Below are positions 1-8,229 of a stretch of DNA of 64,000 nt, piece by piece; position 1 is the stretch's first letter; each line of letters begins with the position of its first letter. The translations under genes and the position numbers were made by a program. The stretch covers positions 3,419,001 through 3,483,000 of the forward strand of contig NZ_CP036533.1 of the NCBI RefSeq assembly GCF_024585265.1, given 5' to 3'. This DNA comes from Bradyrhizobium sp. WBAH42. Lineage in GTDB: Bacteria > Pseudomonadota > Alphaproteobacteria > Rhizobiales > Xanthobacteraceae. A model generated the notes under the pieces. The model searched no databases. It saw only the letters and a program-made list of their open reading frames with translations, and was not told where the DNA came from.

Positions 1-1
1 C

Positions 2-2068
2 TCGGCCATCCCCGACGTTACGCTGGCGCGCGTCAACCTCACCGACCGCCGCGTCGCGCTGGAATGGAAGGCGGGCACGCTCGAGCCCGACCGCTTCATC
101 GATCGGCTCGAAGAGCTCGGCTACAAGGCCTATCCGTTCGAGACCGAGAGCGCCGAGGTCACCGAGGTCGCCGAATCCCGCTTCCTGCTGCGCTGCCTCG
201 GGGTTGCGGCCTTTGCCACCATGAACGTGATGATGCTGTCGATCCCGGTGTGGTCGGGCAACGTCTCGGACATGCTGCCGGAGCAGCGCGACTTCTTCCA
301 CTGGCTGTCGGCGCTGATCGCGCTGCCGGCGGCGGCCTATGCCGGCCAGCCGTTCTTCCGCTCGGCTTGGCGCGCGCTGTCGGCGAGGACCACCAACATG
401 GACGTGCCGATCTCGATCGGCGTGATCCTGGCGCTCGGCATGTCCGTGGTCGAGACGATCCATCACGCCGAGCATGCCTATTTCGATGCGGCGATCATGC
501 TGTTGACCTTCCTGCTGGTCGGCCGCTTCCTCGACCAGAACATGCGACGGCGGACCCGCGCGGTCGCCGGCAATCTCGCGGCGCTGAAGGCGGAGACGGC
601 GGCGAAGTTCGTCGGGCCCAGCGAGATCTCGCAGGTGCCGGTCGCGGCGATCCATCCCGGCGACATCGTGCTGCTCCGGCCCGGCGAGCGCTGCGCGGTC
701 GACGGCACCGTGATCGAAGGGCGTTCGGAGATCGACCAGAGCCTGATCACCGGCGAGACACTCTATGTCACGGCCGAGCAGGGCACGCCGGTCTATGCGG
801 GATCGATGAACATCTCCGGCAGCTTGCGGGTGCGGGTCTCGGCCGCCTCCGAGGCGACGCTGCTCGCCGAGATCACGCGGCTGCTCGACAACGCGCTCCA
901 GGCGCGCTCGCGCTACATGCGCCTCGCCGATCGAGCCTCGCGGCTCTACGCGCCCGTGGTGCATGCGACCGCGCTTTTGACCATCCTCGGCTGGGTCATC
1001 GGGGGTGCCTCCTGGCATGATGCGATCGTGACCGGCGTTGCCGTGCTGATCATCACATGTCCCTGCGCGCTCGGGCTCGCGATCCCGACCGTGCAGACGG
1101 TGGCCTCGGGGGCGATGTTTAGGGCAGGTGTGCTGCTCAATGCGGGCGATGCGATCGAGCGACTGGCCGAAGCCGATCATGTGATCTTCGACAAGACCGG
1201 CACGCTGACGCTGCCCGAGCTCGAAGTCATGAACGCGGCCGATATCCCCGCCGATATTTTCGAGCTCGCCGGCCGGCTCGCGCTCTCGAGCCATCATCCG
1301 GTGGCGGCTGCGGTTGCGCAGGCTGCCAGTGCGAAGTCTCCGATCGTCGGCGCTGTGGAGGAGGCCGGGCAGGGCGTCCGCGCAACCGTCGACGGCGTCG
1401 CGCTTCGCCTTGGTCGCCCCTCCTTCTGCGGCGCCGAGGCGCTGGTCGGCGTCGCCGCGCTTGATCCCGAGGCCTCCATCGTGGCGTTCAGCAAGGGCAG
1501 CAAGAAGTTCATCCTCTCGGTTCGCCAGGGCCTGCGCCCCGATGCGCAGGCCGTGATCGCAGCGCTGAAGGAGCGCAACATCGGCATCGAGATCTTGTCC
1601 GGCGACCGCGAGCCCGCGGTGAAGGCGGCGGCGCATGCACTCGGCATTTCCGAGTGGCGTGCCGGCGTCACGCCGGCCGACAAGATCGCGCGCATCGAAG
1701 AATTGAAGCGGCGGGGCATGAAGGTGCTGATGGTCGGCGACGGCATGAACGATGCGCCCTCGCTCGCGGCGGCCCATGTCTCGATGTCCCCGATCTCGGC
1801 CGCGCATCTCAGCCAGGCCACCGCCGATCTCGTCTTCCTCGGCCGGCCGCTGGCCCCCGTCGTCGCCGCCATCGACGCTTCGCGCAAGGCGCTGCACCTG
1901 ATGCGGCAGAACCTCTGGCTTGCGATCGGTTACAATGTGCTCGCGGTGCCGGTTGCGATCAGCGGCGTCGTGACGCCCCTGATCGCGGCCGCGGCCATGA
2001 GCGGATCGTCGATCCTGGTGATGCTGAACTCGCTGCGCGCCCGCAGCGCCTCGCGGGAGTTCGTGTGA
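2..2068 (+). CDS. fixI: FixI/CcoI-type P1B copper ATPase, 5' end outside window
   Basis: P-type ATPase that supplies copper for assembly of the high-affinity cbb3 terminal oxidase at the inner membrane. The frame is open from the first complete codon in the window, so the start and most of the N-terminal metal-binding domain lie upstream; what is visible begins inside that domain. The membrane CPC motif is encoded near 1058-1066, the DKTG phosphorylation motif near 1190, and a GDGMND hinge motif near 1737. The stop overlaps the start of fixS by one base. This fixI-fixS order is the distal end of the fixGHIS operon of rhizobia, which is normally oxygen-regulated from a promoter upstream, outside the window. 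The neighbour makes FixI more likely than a general CopA exporter. Confidence 0.93.
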   Translation, partial: SAIPDVTLARVNLTDRRVALEWKAGTLEPDRFIDRLEELGYKAYPFETESAEVTEVAESRFLLRCLGVAAFATMNVMMLSIPVWSGNVSDMLPEQRDFFHWLSALIALPAAAYAGQPFFRSAWRALSARTTNMDVPISIGVILALGMSVVETIHHAEHAYFDAAIMLLTFLLVGRFLDQNMRRRTRAVAGNLAALKAETAAKFVGPSEISQVPVAAIHPGDIVLLRPGERCAVDGTVIEGRSEIDQSLITGETLYVTAEQGTPVYAGSMNISGSLRVRVSAASEATLLAEITRLLDNALQARSRYMRLADRASRLYAPVVHATALLTILGWVIGGASWHDAIVTGVAVLIITCPCALGLAIPTVQTVASGAMFRAGVLLNAGDAIERLAEADHVIFDKTGTLTLPELEVMNAADIPADIFELAGRLALSSHHPVAAAVAQAASAKSPIVGAVEEAGQGVRATVDGVALRLGRPSFCGAEALVGVAALDPEASIVAFSKGSKKFILSVRQGLRPDAQAVIAALKERNIGIEILSGDREPAVKAAAHALGISEWRAGVTPADKIARIEELKRRGMKVLMVGDGMNDAPSLAAAHVSMSPISAAHLSQATADLVFLGRPLAPVVAAIDASRKALHLMRQNLWLAIGYNVLAVPVAISGVVTPLIAAAAMSGSSILVMLNSLRARSASREFV

Positions 2069-2235
2069 TGGAGATCCTGGTCATCCTGGTCCCGCTGGCC
2101 TTGATGCTCGGAGGTGCCGGCCTCGTCGCTTTCCTGTGGTCGCTCAGGAGCGGCCAGTACGACGATCTTGACGGCGCCGCCTGGCGTGCGATTGCCGACG
2201 ACGAGCCGCCGCAGGAAGCGCCGGCGAAACGCTAG
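2068..2235 (+). CDS. fixS: FixS/CcoS cbb3-oxidase maturation protein
   Basis: A 55-residue single-span membrane protein required for cofactor insertion into cbb3 oxidase. It starts with MEILVILVPLALMLGG, giving one hydrophobic helix over residues 2-25, followed by the FLWSLRSGQYDDLDG segment typical of CcoS/FixS, and an acidic tail. The ATG overlaps the fixI stop codon (TGATG), so the two are translationally coupled. The stop overlaps the stop of the convergent MFS gene on the other strand by four bases. Length and sequence fit the family well. Confidence 0.95.
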   Translation: MEILVILVPLALMLGGAGLVAFLWSLRSGQYDDLDGAAWRAIADDEPPQEAPAKR

Positions 2236-3434
2236 CGTTTCAGGGCGAAAGTGAGCAAGGCCGCCAGCGCGAGGGCGGCCCCGACGCCCCAGACGCACGT
2301 CTGCCAGCCGAAGCTGTCGAACAGCCGGCCGAGCACGGCCGTACCGACCAGCCCGCCGCAGAAATAGCACGCGAGATAAGCGCCGCTGGCGATGCCGCGG
2401 TTGTCGGCTGCGGCCTGTCCGACGAAACCCGTCGCGGCGGCCTGCGCGAAGAATGTGCCGACGCCGACCAGGACCATGCCGGCGAGCACCTCGCCGAGAT
2501 GCGGCGCCAGCATCAAGGGCAAGCCGAGCCCAGCGACGGCGAGCGCACTCCAGATCGTGGGCCGCGTTCCCAGCCGCGCGGCTACCTTGCCGGCCAGAAG
2601 CGTCGTGACGACCGACGGCAGGAAGACGAAATAGACGAGGCCGAGATCCATCATGCCGAGCGACAGCGGCGGCCGCACCAGCACGAAATTGACGTAGGTG
2701 AAGGTGCCGATGAAGGCGAACAGGATGCAGAAGCCGATGCCGAAAGCGGCGCGCAGCTGCGGATTGCGCCAATGCGCGATGGTGGCGGCAAGCGGCGAAG
2801 CCGCCGGCATCATCGCATGCATCGGCCGAACGCGGTTGACGGTGAGATAGACCAGCGCCGCGCCGGCAAGATTGAGCGCCGCGAAGAAATAGAAGTTCCA
2901 GGCGAGGCCGAGGCCATCGGCCAATGCGGCCGAGATCAGCCGGCCGACGAAATTGCTGGCGACATTGCCGGTGATGTAGGCGGCAAACGCGCCGCCGGCG
3001 TCCATGGCGCTGCATTGCTCGCCGAGATAGGCGAGGGTGAGCGCGAAGGCCGACGCCATGCACAGGCCCTGCGCGACCCGCAAGGTGGTGAAGACGGCAA
3101 GATTGGGCGCGACAGCCAGCAGGCTGGTGGGGATCGCAAGCAGGGCCAGGCTCAGCAGGATGCCGGTTCGCCGGTCGATATGCGGGCTGAAGAAGCCCAC
3201 CACGAGACTTGCTGTGGCCATGCCGAAGGTGCTGGCGTTGACGGCAAAGCCCATTGCCGCGGGCGTGACGTCGTAGTGCCGCGTCAGCGAGGGCAGGATC
3301 GCCTGCGTCGCGAAGAGATCGACGACCGTCAGGAAGGCGGTGAGGCCGATCACGAGCGAGCGAAACGCGAGGCCAGGGGAATGCGCATCCGCCGTCATCG
3401 CGGTCGGCTTCATCGACGCGGAAAGATCGGTCAT
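2232..3434 (-). CDS. MFS transporter, DHA1/YnfM-like
   Basis: A 400-residue major facilitator with about 12 hydrophobic segments. It has a short hydrophilic N-terminus (about 25 residues) and the cytoplasmic loop after TM2 carries SPHIDRRTGI, a variant of the MFS motif between TM2 and TM3. The sequence resembles drug/arabinose-type efflux MFS proteins of the YnfM group; the substrate cannot be read from sequence. The ATG follows a GGAGAGCC ribosome site. It is convergent with fixS and shares four bases with it at the stop codons, so it is not part of the fix operon. Confidence 0.85.
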   Translation of the reverse strand: MTDLSASMKPTAMTADAHSPGLAFRSLVIGLTAFLTVVDLFATQAILPSLTRHYDVTPAAMGFAVNASTFGMATASLVVGFFSPHIDRRTGILLSLALLAIPTSLLAVAPNLAVFTTLRVAQGLCMASAFALTLAYLGEQCSAMDAGGAFAAYITGNVASNFVGRLISAALADGLGLAWNFYFFAALNLAGAALVYLTVNRVRPMHAMMPAASPLAATIAHWRNPQLRAAFGIGFCILFAFIGTFTYVNFVLVRPPLSLGMMDLGLVYFVFLPSVVTTLLAGKVAARLGTRPTIWSALAVAGLGLPLMLAPHLGEVLAGMVLVGVGTFFAQAAATGFVGQAAADNRGIASGAYLACYFCGGLVGTAVLGRLFDSFGWQTCVWGVGAALALAALLTFALKR

Positions 3435-3454
3435 GACAGGGCTCTCCGTTAATC

Positions 3455-3573
3455 CGTCATTCCGGGTTGGTGCGGACGGGACCGCGAAGCGGCCCGGAGC
3501 ACCAGACCCGGAATCTCAAGGTTCTCAGGTGCGCAAGGGCGCACCAGAGTTCACGTCGCGCCCCGGAACGACG
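3455..3573. repeat. Dispersed palindromic repeat, family C, copy 1
   Basis: Imperfect palindrome that begins CGTCATTCCGGG and ends CCCCGGAACGACGG. It contains a middle hairpin GGTGCGCAAGGGCGCACC and a CAGACCCGGAATCT segment. A second copy lies at 55640-55760 with the same order of blocks. It fills the gap upstream of the MFS gene and contains no convincing gene. Confidence 0.7.
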
Positions 3574-3589
3574 GCACACTTGGCGCTCA

Positions 3590-4069
3590 TCACATGTGAT
3601 GGTCGTTGGGATCCTTGCGGACGTCGCCGACGTAGAGAATGACGGTCTCCTTGCCGAGATTCTTCCACCAATGCGAGGTGCCGTAGACTTCGGGGCGGAT
3701 GTCGCCGGCCTTGTGCACGATCGGGTCGACGCAGTTGGAGGCGTATTCGACGATCTCGCCCTGCTGCACGAAGATCAGGGCGGGGCGGTCGTCATGGCTG
3801 TGCCAGGGCACGATGCCGCCGGGCTCGATGGTCAGCTTGCGGAAGCGCAGCTCGCGGCCCTCGATATGGGCGGGCTGCTTGCCGAGATCGATCGCGCCGA
3901 GCGTCACGTCGGTGACGCCGACGGGCTTGTAGTCGACCATCTGCTGCGCGTTCGGCTTGGTCTTGCCGGCCGGACATTCGCCGGCGAAAACCGGCGTCGC
4001 AAATGTCAGTACGCCGAGAACGGCAACGCCGGTCCAAACCACGCGCGACATTGTGAGATGGCTAGACAT
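3590..4069 (-). CDS. Secreted cupin-domain protein
   Basis: A 159-residue protein with an N-terminal signal peptide (hydrophobic stretch VVWTGVAVLGVLTFATPVFA, cleavage probably after Ala-Gly-Glu region) and a single cupin fold. The cupin metal-binding signature is visible as PWHSHDDRPALIFVQQGE, followed by the second motif around DIRPEVYGTSHWWKNLG. The start at 4069 was chosen over an upstream ATG at 4144 because it is preceded by AGAGGAGAC and leads straight into the signal peptide. Periplasmic location is inferred. The enzymatic or binding role is unknown. It is divergent from the peroxiredoxin-like gene. Confidence 0.8.
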   Translation of the reverse strand: MSSHLTMSRVVWTGVAVLGVLTFATPVFAGECPAGKTKPNAQQMVDYKPVGVTDVTLGAIDLGKQPAHIEGRELRFRKLTIEPGGIVPWHSHDDRPALIFVQQGEIVEYASNCVDPIVHKAGDIRPEVYGTSHWWKNLGKETVILYVGDVRKDPNDHHM

Positions 4070-4172
4070 GGAAAGTCTCCTCTGTTGGCCGCAACCCTGA
4101 TGGCCGCGGGCTATGGCAGGAGCTTCGCCCGAGACCCTCTCCATCTTGAAATGCCGGCTTGCTCTCGATGCG

Positions 4173-4187
4173 ATAGCCCGGCGCTAT
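4173..4187. promoter_or_regulatory. Candidate LysR operator (T-N11-A), copy 1
   Basis: Perfect palindrome ATAGCCCGGCGCTAT, which contains T-N11-A, the LysR-type operator core. It lies in the 279-bp divergent gap between the cupin and peroxiredoxin genes. A near copy (ATAGCGCGGGCGTAT) lies at 6032-6046, and both gaps also share CGGCATTTCCGC (4223-4234 and 6063-6074). The inference that one LysR protein reads both sites is mine. Confidence 0.45.
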
Positions 4188-4348
4188 GCCGATAGGCGGC
4201 AGCTATCGAACCGATTGGGCATCGGCATTTCCGCTTTTGCGGCATCCAGCGTCCGATGCCAGCACGCCCGATTGGATTGCGGTCGCCTCTTGCGGGCGGG
4301 CGAGCCGGGAAACTAATATTCGCCCTCAGAGAAAGCCGGAGCAGGAAG

Positions 4349-5065
4349 ATGACGTCTCTCTCGCCAGCCGACGCCGAGCAACTCAGGCTCGCCTTCCAGC
4401 GCTGCCGCGACATGGACGGCACGCTGAACGAACAGCTCCGCGCCTATGCCGATGCCAGCCGCAAGGTCTTTCCGGCCTATGGCGAGGCGGTCGATCGCCT
4501 GGTCGCGCGCTTGAACGGCAACGGCGGTGGCGAGACCGCACCGCGGCCGGGCGATCCGATGCCGCCGTTCATGCTGCCGGACGAGGGTGGGCGTCTCGTG
4601 TCGCTGCCCGCGCTGCAGGCGCGCGGCCCTCTCGCGGTGATGTTCTTCCGCGGTCATTGGTGTCCCTATTGTCGGCTCAATGTCCGTGCCGTGGTCCAGT
4701 CGGTGGACCGCATCAAGGCGATGGGGGCGCAGGTCGTCGCGATCATGCCGGAGACGCAGGAATATACCGGGCAGCTCAAGGCCGAATCCGGCGCGCCGTT
4801 TCCGATCCTGACGGATCTCGACAACGGCTATGCGCTGTCGCTCAACCTCGCAATCTGGCTCGGCGCCGAGATCCAGCAATTGCTGTCCTATCAGGACATG
4901 GCGAAATTTCACGGCAATGACGGGTGGATGCTGCCGATCCCGGCCGTGTTCGTGGTCGGGCGCGACGGCATCGTGAGGGCTCGTTTCGTCGATCCGGATT
5001 TCCGCAAGCGCATGGAGATCGACGATCTGATCGAAGCGCTGGAGCGCGCGAGCCGGGAGAATTGA
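4349..5065 (+). CDS. AhpC/TSA-type peroxiredoxin-like protein
   Basis: A 238-residue thioredoxin-fold protein. An N-terminal helical extension of about 70 residues is followed by the AhpC/TSA domain, with GDPMPPFMLPDEGG leading into the active site GHWCPYCRLN (CxxC near residues 103-106). The second Cys of the CPYC motif makes it resemble thiol-disulfide peroxiredoxins of the redoxin-like group rather than classical 2-Cys AhpC. No signal peptide is seen, so it is probably cytoplasmic and reduces peroxides. The start at 4349 follows GGAGCAGGAAG; an upstream in-frame ATG at 4256 lacks such a site. The gene is convergent with the LysR gene 9 bp downstream. Confidence 0.83.
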   Translation: MTSLSPADAEQLRLAFQRCRDMDGTLNEQLRAYADASRKVFPAYGEAVDRLVARLNGNGGGETAPRPGDPMPPFMLPDEGGRLVSLPALQARGPLAVMFFRGHWCPYCRLNVRAVVQSVDRIKAMGAQVVAIMPETQEYTGQLKAESGAPFPILTDLDNGYALSLNLAIWLGAEIQQLLSYQDMAKFHGNDGWMLPIPAVFVVGRDGIVRARFVDPDFRKRMEIDDLIEALERASREN

Positions 5066-5074
5066 GCGTCGGCG

Positions 5075-5962
5075 CTATCCCGCGATCTCGCGCCAGTCGG
5101 CGCCGCGCAGCATGCGCATCACGGCGTTGCCCACGGCGGTGCGTTGCCGGCCGGCGACCCCATAGAGGTTGACGGTGCGGCGGGTGTCCAGCCCCGTGAC
5201 TGCGGCGCGGGTCAGCCGCTCCGGCACGGGTGAGGTGTGCGGCACCATGGCGATGCCCATGTCGGCCTCGACCAGCTCGATCAAGTCGCGTTCGTTCGAG
5301 ACCTCATGACCCTGTTCGATGTCGATGCCGTGCTCGCGCAGGCTCGCGGAGATGCGGCGCGCGTGCTCGCAGAAGGTTCGGCTCAGCAGCAGCTCCGATC
5401 GCAGATCGTCCAGCTCGACCGAGCTGCGGCCGGCCAGGCGGTGCCCGTCGCCGACGACGAGCTCGAAGCTCTCGGTGAACAGCGGCCAGACGTCCAGCCG
5501 GTCCCAGGCCTCGTCGATCTCGGCCGCGATGCCGAGCTCGGCTTCGCCCTTCTTCAGGAAGTCGCCGACCTCGCGGCCCGAGCCGCGCAGGAAGCGGAAT
5601 TCGAGCCGGTTGAACTGCCGCTTGATCTCGTTGAGATGTGGAATCAGCAAAGCGAGGTCGATCGAATGCGTCAGCGCAATGCGGAGCGCGCCGATCTCTC
5701 CGCTCCTGAACGAGGAGGCGAGCGAGCGCGCGCCGATGGCCGCGTCATAGCACTGCTTCAGAAGCGGATGCATGCGCTGGCCGAGCTCGGTCAATTGCGC
5801 GGCGGGGCGCTCGCGGCGGAACAGGTCGCCGCCAAGCTCGGCCTCCAGCTGCTTGATCGCGCGCGTCAGCGACGGCTGCGTCACGTTGCACTCTTCGGCC
5901 GCGCGCGTGAAGTTCAAGAGCTGCGCTACCGCGAGGAAATAGCGGACCTGGTGCATTTCCAT
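5075..5962 (-). CDS. LysR-family transcriptional regulator
   Basis: A 295-residue LysR-type regulator. The N-terminal winged helix spans residues 1-60 (HQVRYFLAVAQLLNFTRAAE with the recognition helix TQPSLTRAIKQLE), followed by a linker helix and a periplasmic-binding-like effector domain. The start MEMHQVRYF at 5962 is the usual LysR beginning; a longer frame upstream has no family support. It is divergent from 3-hydroxybutyrate dehydrogenase and convergent with the peroxiredoxin. Paired T-N11-A palindromes in both flanking promoter gaps make these two genes the most likely targets. The effector is unknown. Confidence 0.88.
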   Translation of the reverse strand: MEMHQVRYFLAVAQLLNFTRAAEECNVTQPSLTRAIKQLEAELGGDLFRRERPAAQLTELGQRMHPLLKQCYDAAIGARSLASSFRSGEIGALRIALTHSIDLALLIPHLNEIKRQFNRLEFRFLRGSGREVGDFLKKGEAELGIAAEIDEAWDRLDVWPLFTESFELVVGDGHRLAGRSSVELDDLRSELLLSRTFCEHARRISASLREHGIDIEQGHEVSNERDLIELVEADMGIAMVPHTSPVPERLTRAAVTGLDTRRTVNLYGVAGRQRTAVGNAVMRMLRGADWREIAG

Positions 5963-6031
5963 GGATCGGCTCCCAGCAGAAATCGACCGGAAATCTAGCC
6001 GATCAGGGCAGGAAATGACATCCCGCCTGCG

Positions 6032-6046
6032 ATAGCGCGGGCGTAT
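6032..6046. promoter_or_regulatory. Candidate LysR operator (T-N11-A), copy 2
   Basis: ATAGCGCGGGCGTAT in the divergent gap between the LysR gene and the 3-hydroxybutyrate dehydrogenase gene. It has the T-N11-A core and matches the palindrome at 4173-4187 in the outer bases. CGGCATTTCCGC follows at 6063-6074, as it does in the other gap at 4223-4234. This is the usual position for autoregulation and divergent activation by a LysR protein. Confidence 0.5.
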
Positions 6047-6142
6047 GGACTCGGAAGCCAACCGGCATTTCCGCAAATCCCGGAGATCCCGCACCTTTCG
6101 CGACAGCCATGGCGCAGGTCGCGCCCAGAAGAGGTCCGGATC

Positions 6143-6967
6143 ATGAACATCCCCATCAAGACGCAGACGTCAGCTTCATCACGCGTGCTGGCCGGCAAGG
6201 TGGCGCTGGTCACGGGGTCGACCAGCGGCATCGGTCTCGGCATCGCACGGGCCCTCGCCGCCTCCGGCGCCGACATCGTGCTCAATGGCCTTGGTGTCGC
6301 CAGCGAGATCGGCCGGACGCGCGAGCAGATCGCCGCCGAGTTCGGCGTCAAGGCCAGCTATTCGCCGGCGGACATGACGAGGCCGAAATCGATTGCCGAG
6401 ATGATCGCCGCGACGGTGGCTCAATCCGGCCGGCTCGACATCCTGGTCAACAACGCCGGCATCCAGCATGTCGCGCCGCTCGACCGGTTTCCGGTCGAGA
6501 AATGGGACCAGATCCTCGCCATCAATCTGTCCTCGGCGTTCCACACCACGCGGCTCGCGCTACCTGCGATGCGGCAGAACGGCTTTGGCCGGATCATCAA
6601 CATTGCTTCCGCGCACGGCCTGGTCGGCTCGCCGTTCAAGGCGGCCTATGTGGCGGCCAAGCACGGCATCGTCGGCCTGACCAAGGTGACGGCGCTGGAA
6701 ACTGCGGAGGAAGGCATCACCTGCAACGCGGTCTGCCCCGGCTATGTCTATACCCCACTTGTCGAGGCACAGATCGACGGGCAGGCGAAGGCGCACGGCA
6801 TCTCGCGCGATCAGGTGATCCGCGACGTTCTGCTGGCGCAGCAGCCCAACAAGCGCTTTGCCACGGTCGAGGAACTCGGCGCGCTGGTGGTCTTCCTGTC
6901 GACGGACGCGGCGGCCTCGATCACCGGCGTTGCGCTGCCGGTCGACGGCGGTTGGACCGCGCATTGA
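6143..6967 (+). CDS. bdhA: 3-hydroxybutyrate dehydrogenase (SDR family)
   Basis: A 274-residue short-chain dehydrogenase that probably oxidises (R)-3-hydroxybutyrate to acetoacetate, the first step after polyhydroxybutyrate depolymerisation. The NAD-binding TGSTSGIGLG motif is at residues 24-33, NNAG follows near residue 105, and the catalytic Ser and YVAAKHG Tyr-Lys pair lie near residues 155-172. The QPNKRF segment and the C-terminal DGGWTAH ending are characteristic of bacterial 3-hydroxybutyrate dehydrogenases. It is followed after 58 bp by a patatin-like lipase on the same strand, consistent with a small polymer or lipid mobilisation operon. The symbol bdhA is by family resemblance. Confidence 0.82.
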   Translation: MNIPIKTQTSASSRVLAGKVALVTGSTSGIGLGIARALAASGADIVLNGLGVASEIGRTREQIAAEFGVKASYSPADMTRPKSIAEMIAATVAQSGRLDILVNNAGIQHVAPLDRFPVEKWDQILAINLSSAFHTTRLALPAMRQNGFGRIINIASAHGLVGSPFKAAYVAAKHGIVGLTKVTALETAEEGITCNAVCPGYVYTPLVEAQIDGQAKAHGISRDQVIRDVLLAQQPNKRFATVEELGALVVFLSTDAAASITGVALPVDGGWTAH

Positions 6968-7025
6968 CATGAGCCGGCGCAGCAAGTCGAATATTCGAAC
7001 GGTGCAAGCTCACCAGGAGCGAGAC

Positions 7026-8171
7026 ATGGGCACGCAGGACAATTCGCAGCACAAGAAGTTCGACCTGCCGGGTCAGATCGTGCTCGTGCTTCAGGGCGGC
7101 GGCGCGCTCGGCTCGTACCAGGCCGGGGTCTACCAGGCCTTGCACGAAGCCGGCATCGAGCCGGATTGGATCATCGGCACCTCGATCGGTGCGATCAATG
7201 CGAGCCTCATCGCCGGCAACGCGCCCGAGCACCGGCTCGCGCGCTTGCGGGAGTTCTGGAAGCGGATGGAGCAGCAGCCCGTCTGGGACTGGCGCACCGC
7301 GTTTCCCGGCTTCAATGAGAAGCTGGCCTATTGGTCGACCGTGACCCACGGCATTGCCGGTTTCTTCCGGCCCAATCCGCTGGCCCATGCCGGCGATTCC
7401 TATCCGCTGGGCGCCGATCACGCCGGCTATTATTCGACCGCGCCGCTGGAGAAGACGCTGGGCGAGCTCGTCGATTTCGATCTCGCCAACCGCTGCACGC
7501 CGCGCCTGACGGTCGGTGCGGCTCATGTCGGCACCAGCGAAATGCGCTATTTCGACAGCCGCGACGGCGAGCTGACGGTGAAGCATGTGATGGCTTCGGG
7601 CGCGCTGCCGCCGGCCTTCCCCGCCGTGCGCATCGACGGCGAGCTCTATTGGGACGGCGGCATCCTGTCGAACACGCCGACCGAAGCGGTGTTCGACGAC
7701 AATCCGCGCAGGGACTCGCTGATCTTCTCCGTGCATCTGTGGAATCCGGTCGGGCCGGAGCCGACCACGATGGCGGAGGTGCTGAACCGGCACAAGGACG
7801 TGCAATATTCCAGCCGCATCGCGAGCCAGATCGTGCGCCAGCAGCAGGCCCATCGCCTGCGCCATGTCATCAACCAGCTTGCGGCGCGGCTGCCCGAGAG
7901 CGAGCGCAACGATCCCGCGGTGAGGGAGCTGACGAGCTACGGCTGCCCTACCCGCATGCATGTGGTGCGGCTGCTGGCGCCGCAGCTCGAGCACGAGACC
8001 CATACCAAGGATATCGACTTCAGTCCGTCCGGGATCACGCGGCGCTGGCACGCCGGCTATGCGCACACGAAGTCGGTGCTGGCGCGCAAGCCCTGGATCG
8101 GCGAATTCGACCCGCTCGCCGGCGTTGTGCTGCACGAGCATCTGGACGAGATGCCGATGGCGGCGGAGTGA
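7026..8171 (+). CDS. Patatin-like phospholipase with DUF3734-type C-terminus
   Basis: A 381-residue patatin-family hydrolase. The oxyanion motif GGGALGSYQAG is at residues 24-34, the nucleophile motif GTSIG at residues 51-55 (Ser53), and the catalytic Asp in YWDGG near residue 210. The C-terminal third is the conserved extension seen with this subgroup in alphaproteobacteria. The ATG at 7026 follows CCAGGAGCGAGAC. It lies just downstream of the 3-hydroxybutyrate dehydrogenase gene and probably shares its transcript. The family cleaves acyl esters; whether this enzyme acts on phospholipid or on polyhydroxybutyrate is not decided by sequence. Confidence 0.84.
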   Translation: MGTQDNSQHKKFDLPGQIVLVLQGGGALGSYQAGVYQALHEAGIEPDWIIGTSIGAINASLIAGNAPEHRLARLREFWKRMEQQPVWDWRTAFPGFNEKLAYWSTVTHGIAGFFRPNPLAHAGDSYPLGADHAGYYSTAPLEKTLGELVDFDLANRCTPRLTVGAAHVGTSEMRYFDSRDGELTVKHVMASGALPPAFPAVRIDGELYWDGGILSNTPTEAVFDDNPRRDSLIFSVHLWNPVGPEPTTMAEVLNRHKDVQYSSRIASQIVRQQQAHRLRHVINQLAARLPESERNDPAVRELTSYGCPTRMHVVRLLAPQLEHETHTKDIDFSPSGITRRWHAGYAHTKSVLARKPWIGEFDPLAGVVLHEHLDEMPMAAE

Positions 8172-8229
8172 GGGCTCTGTCCGTCATAGCTTCGCACGAC
8201 GACGATTTCGCAGGCGCGCGGTCCGGAGT

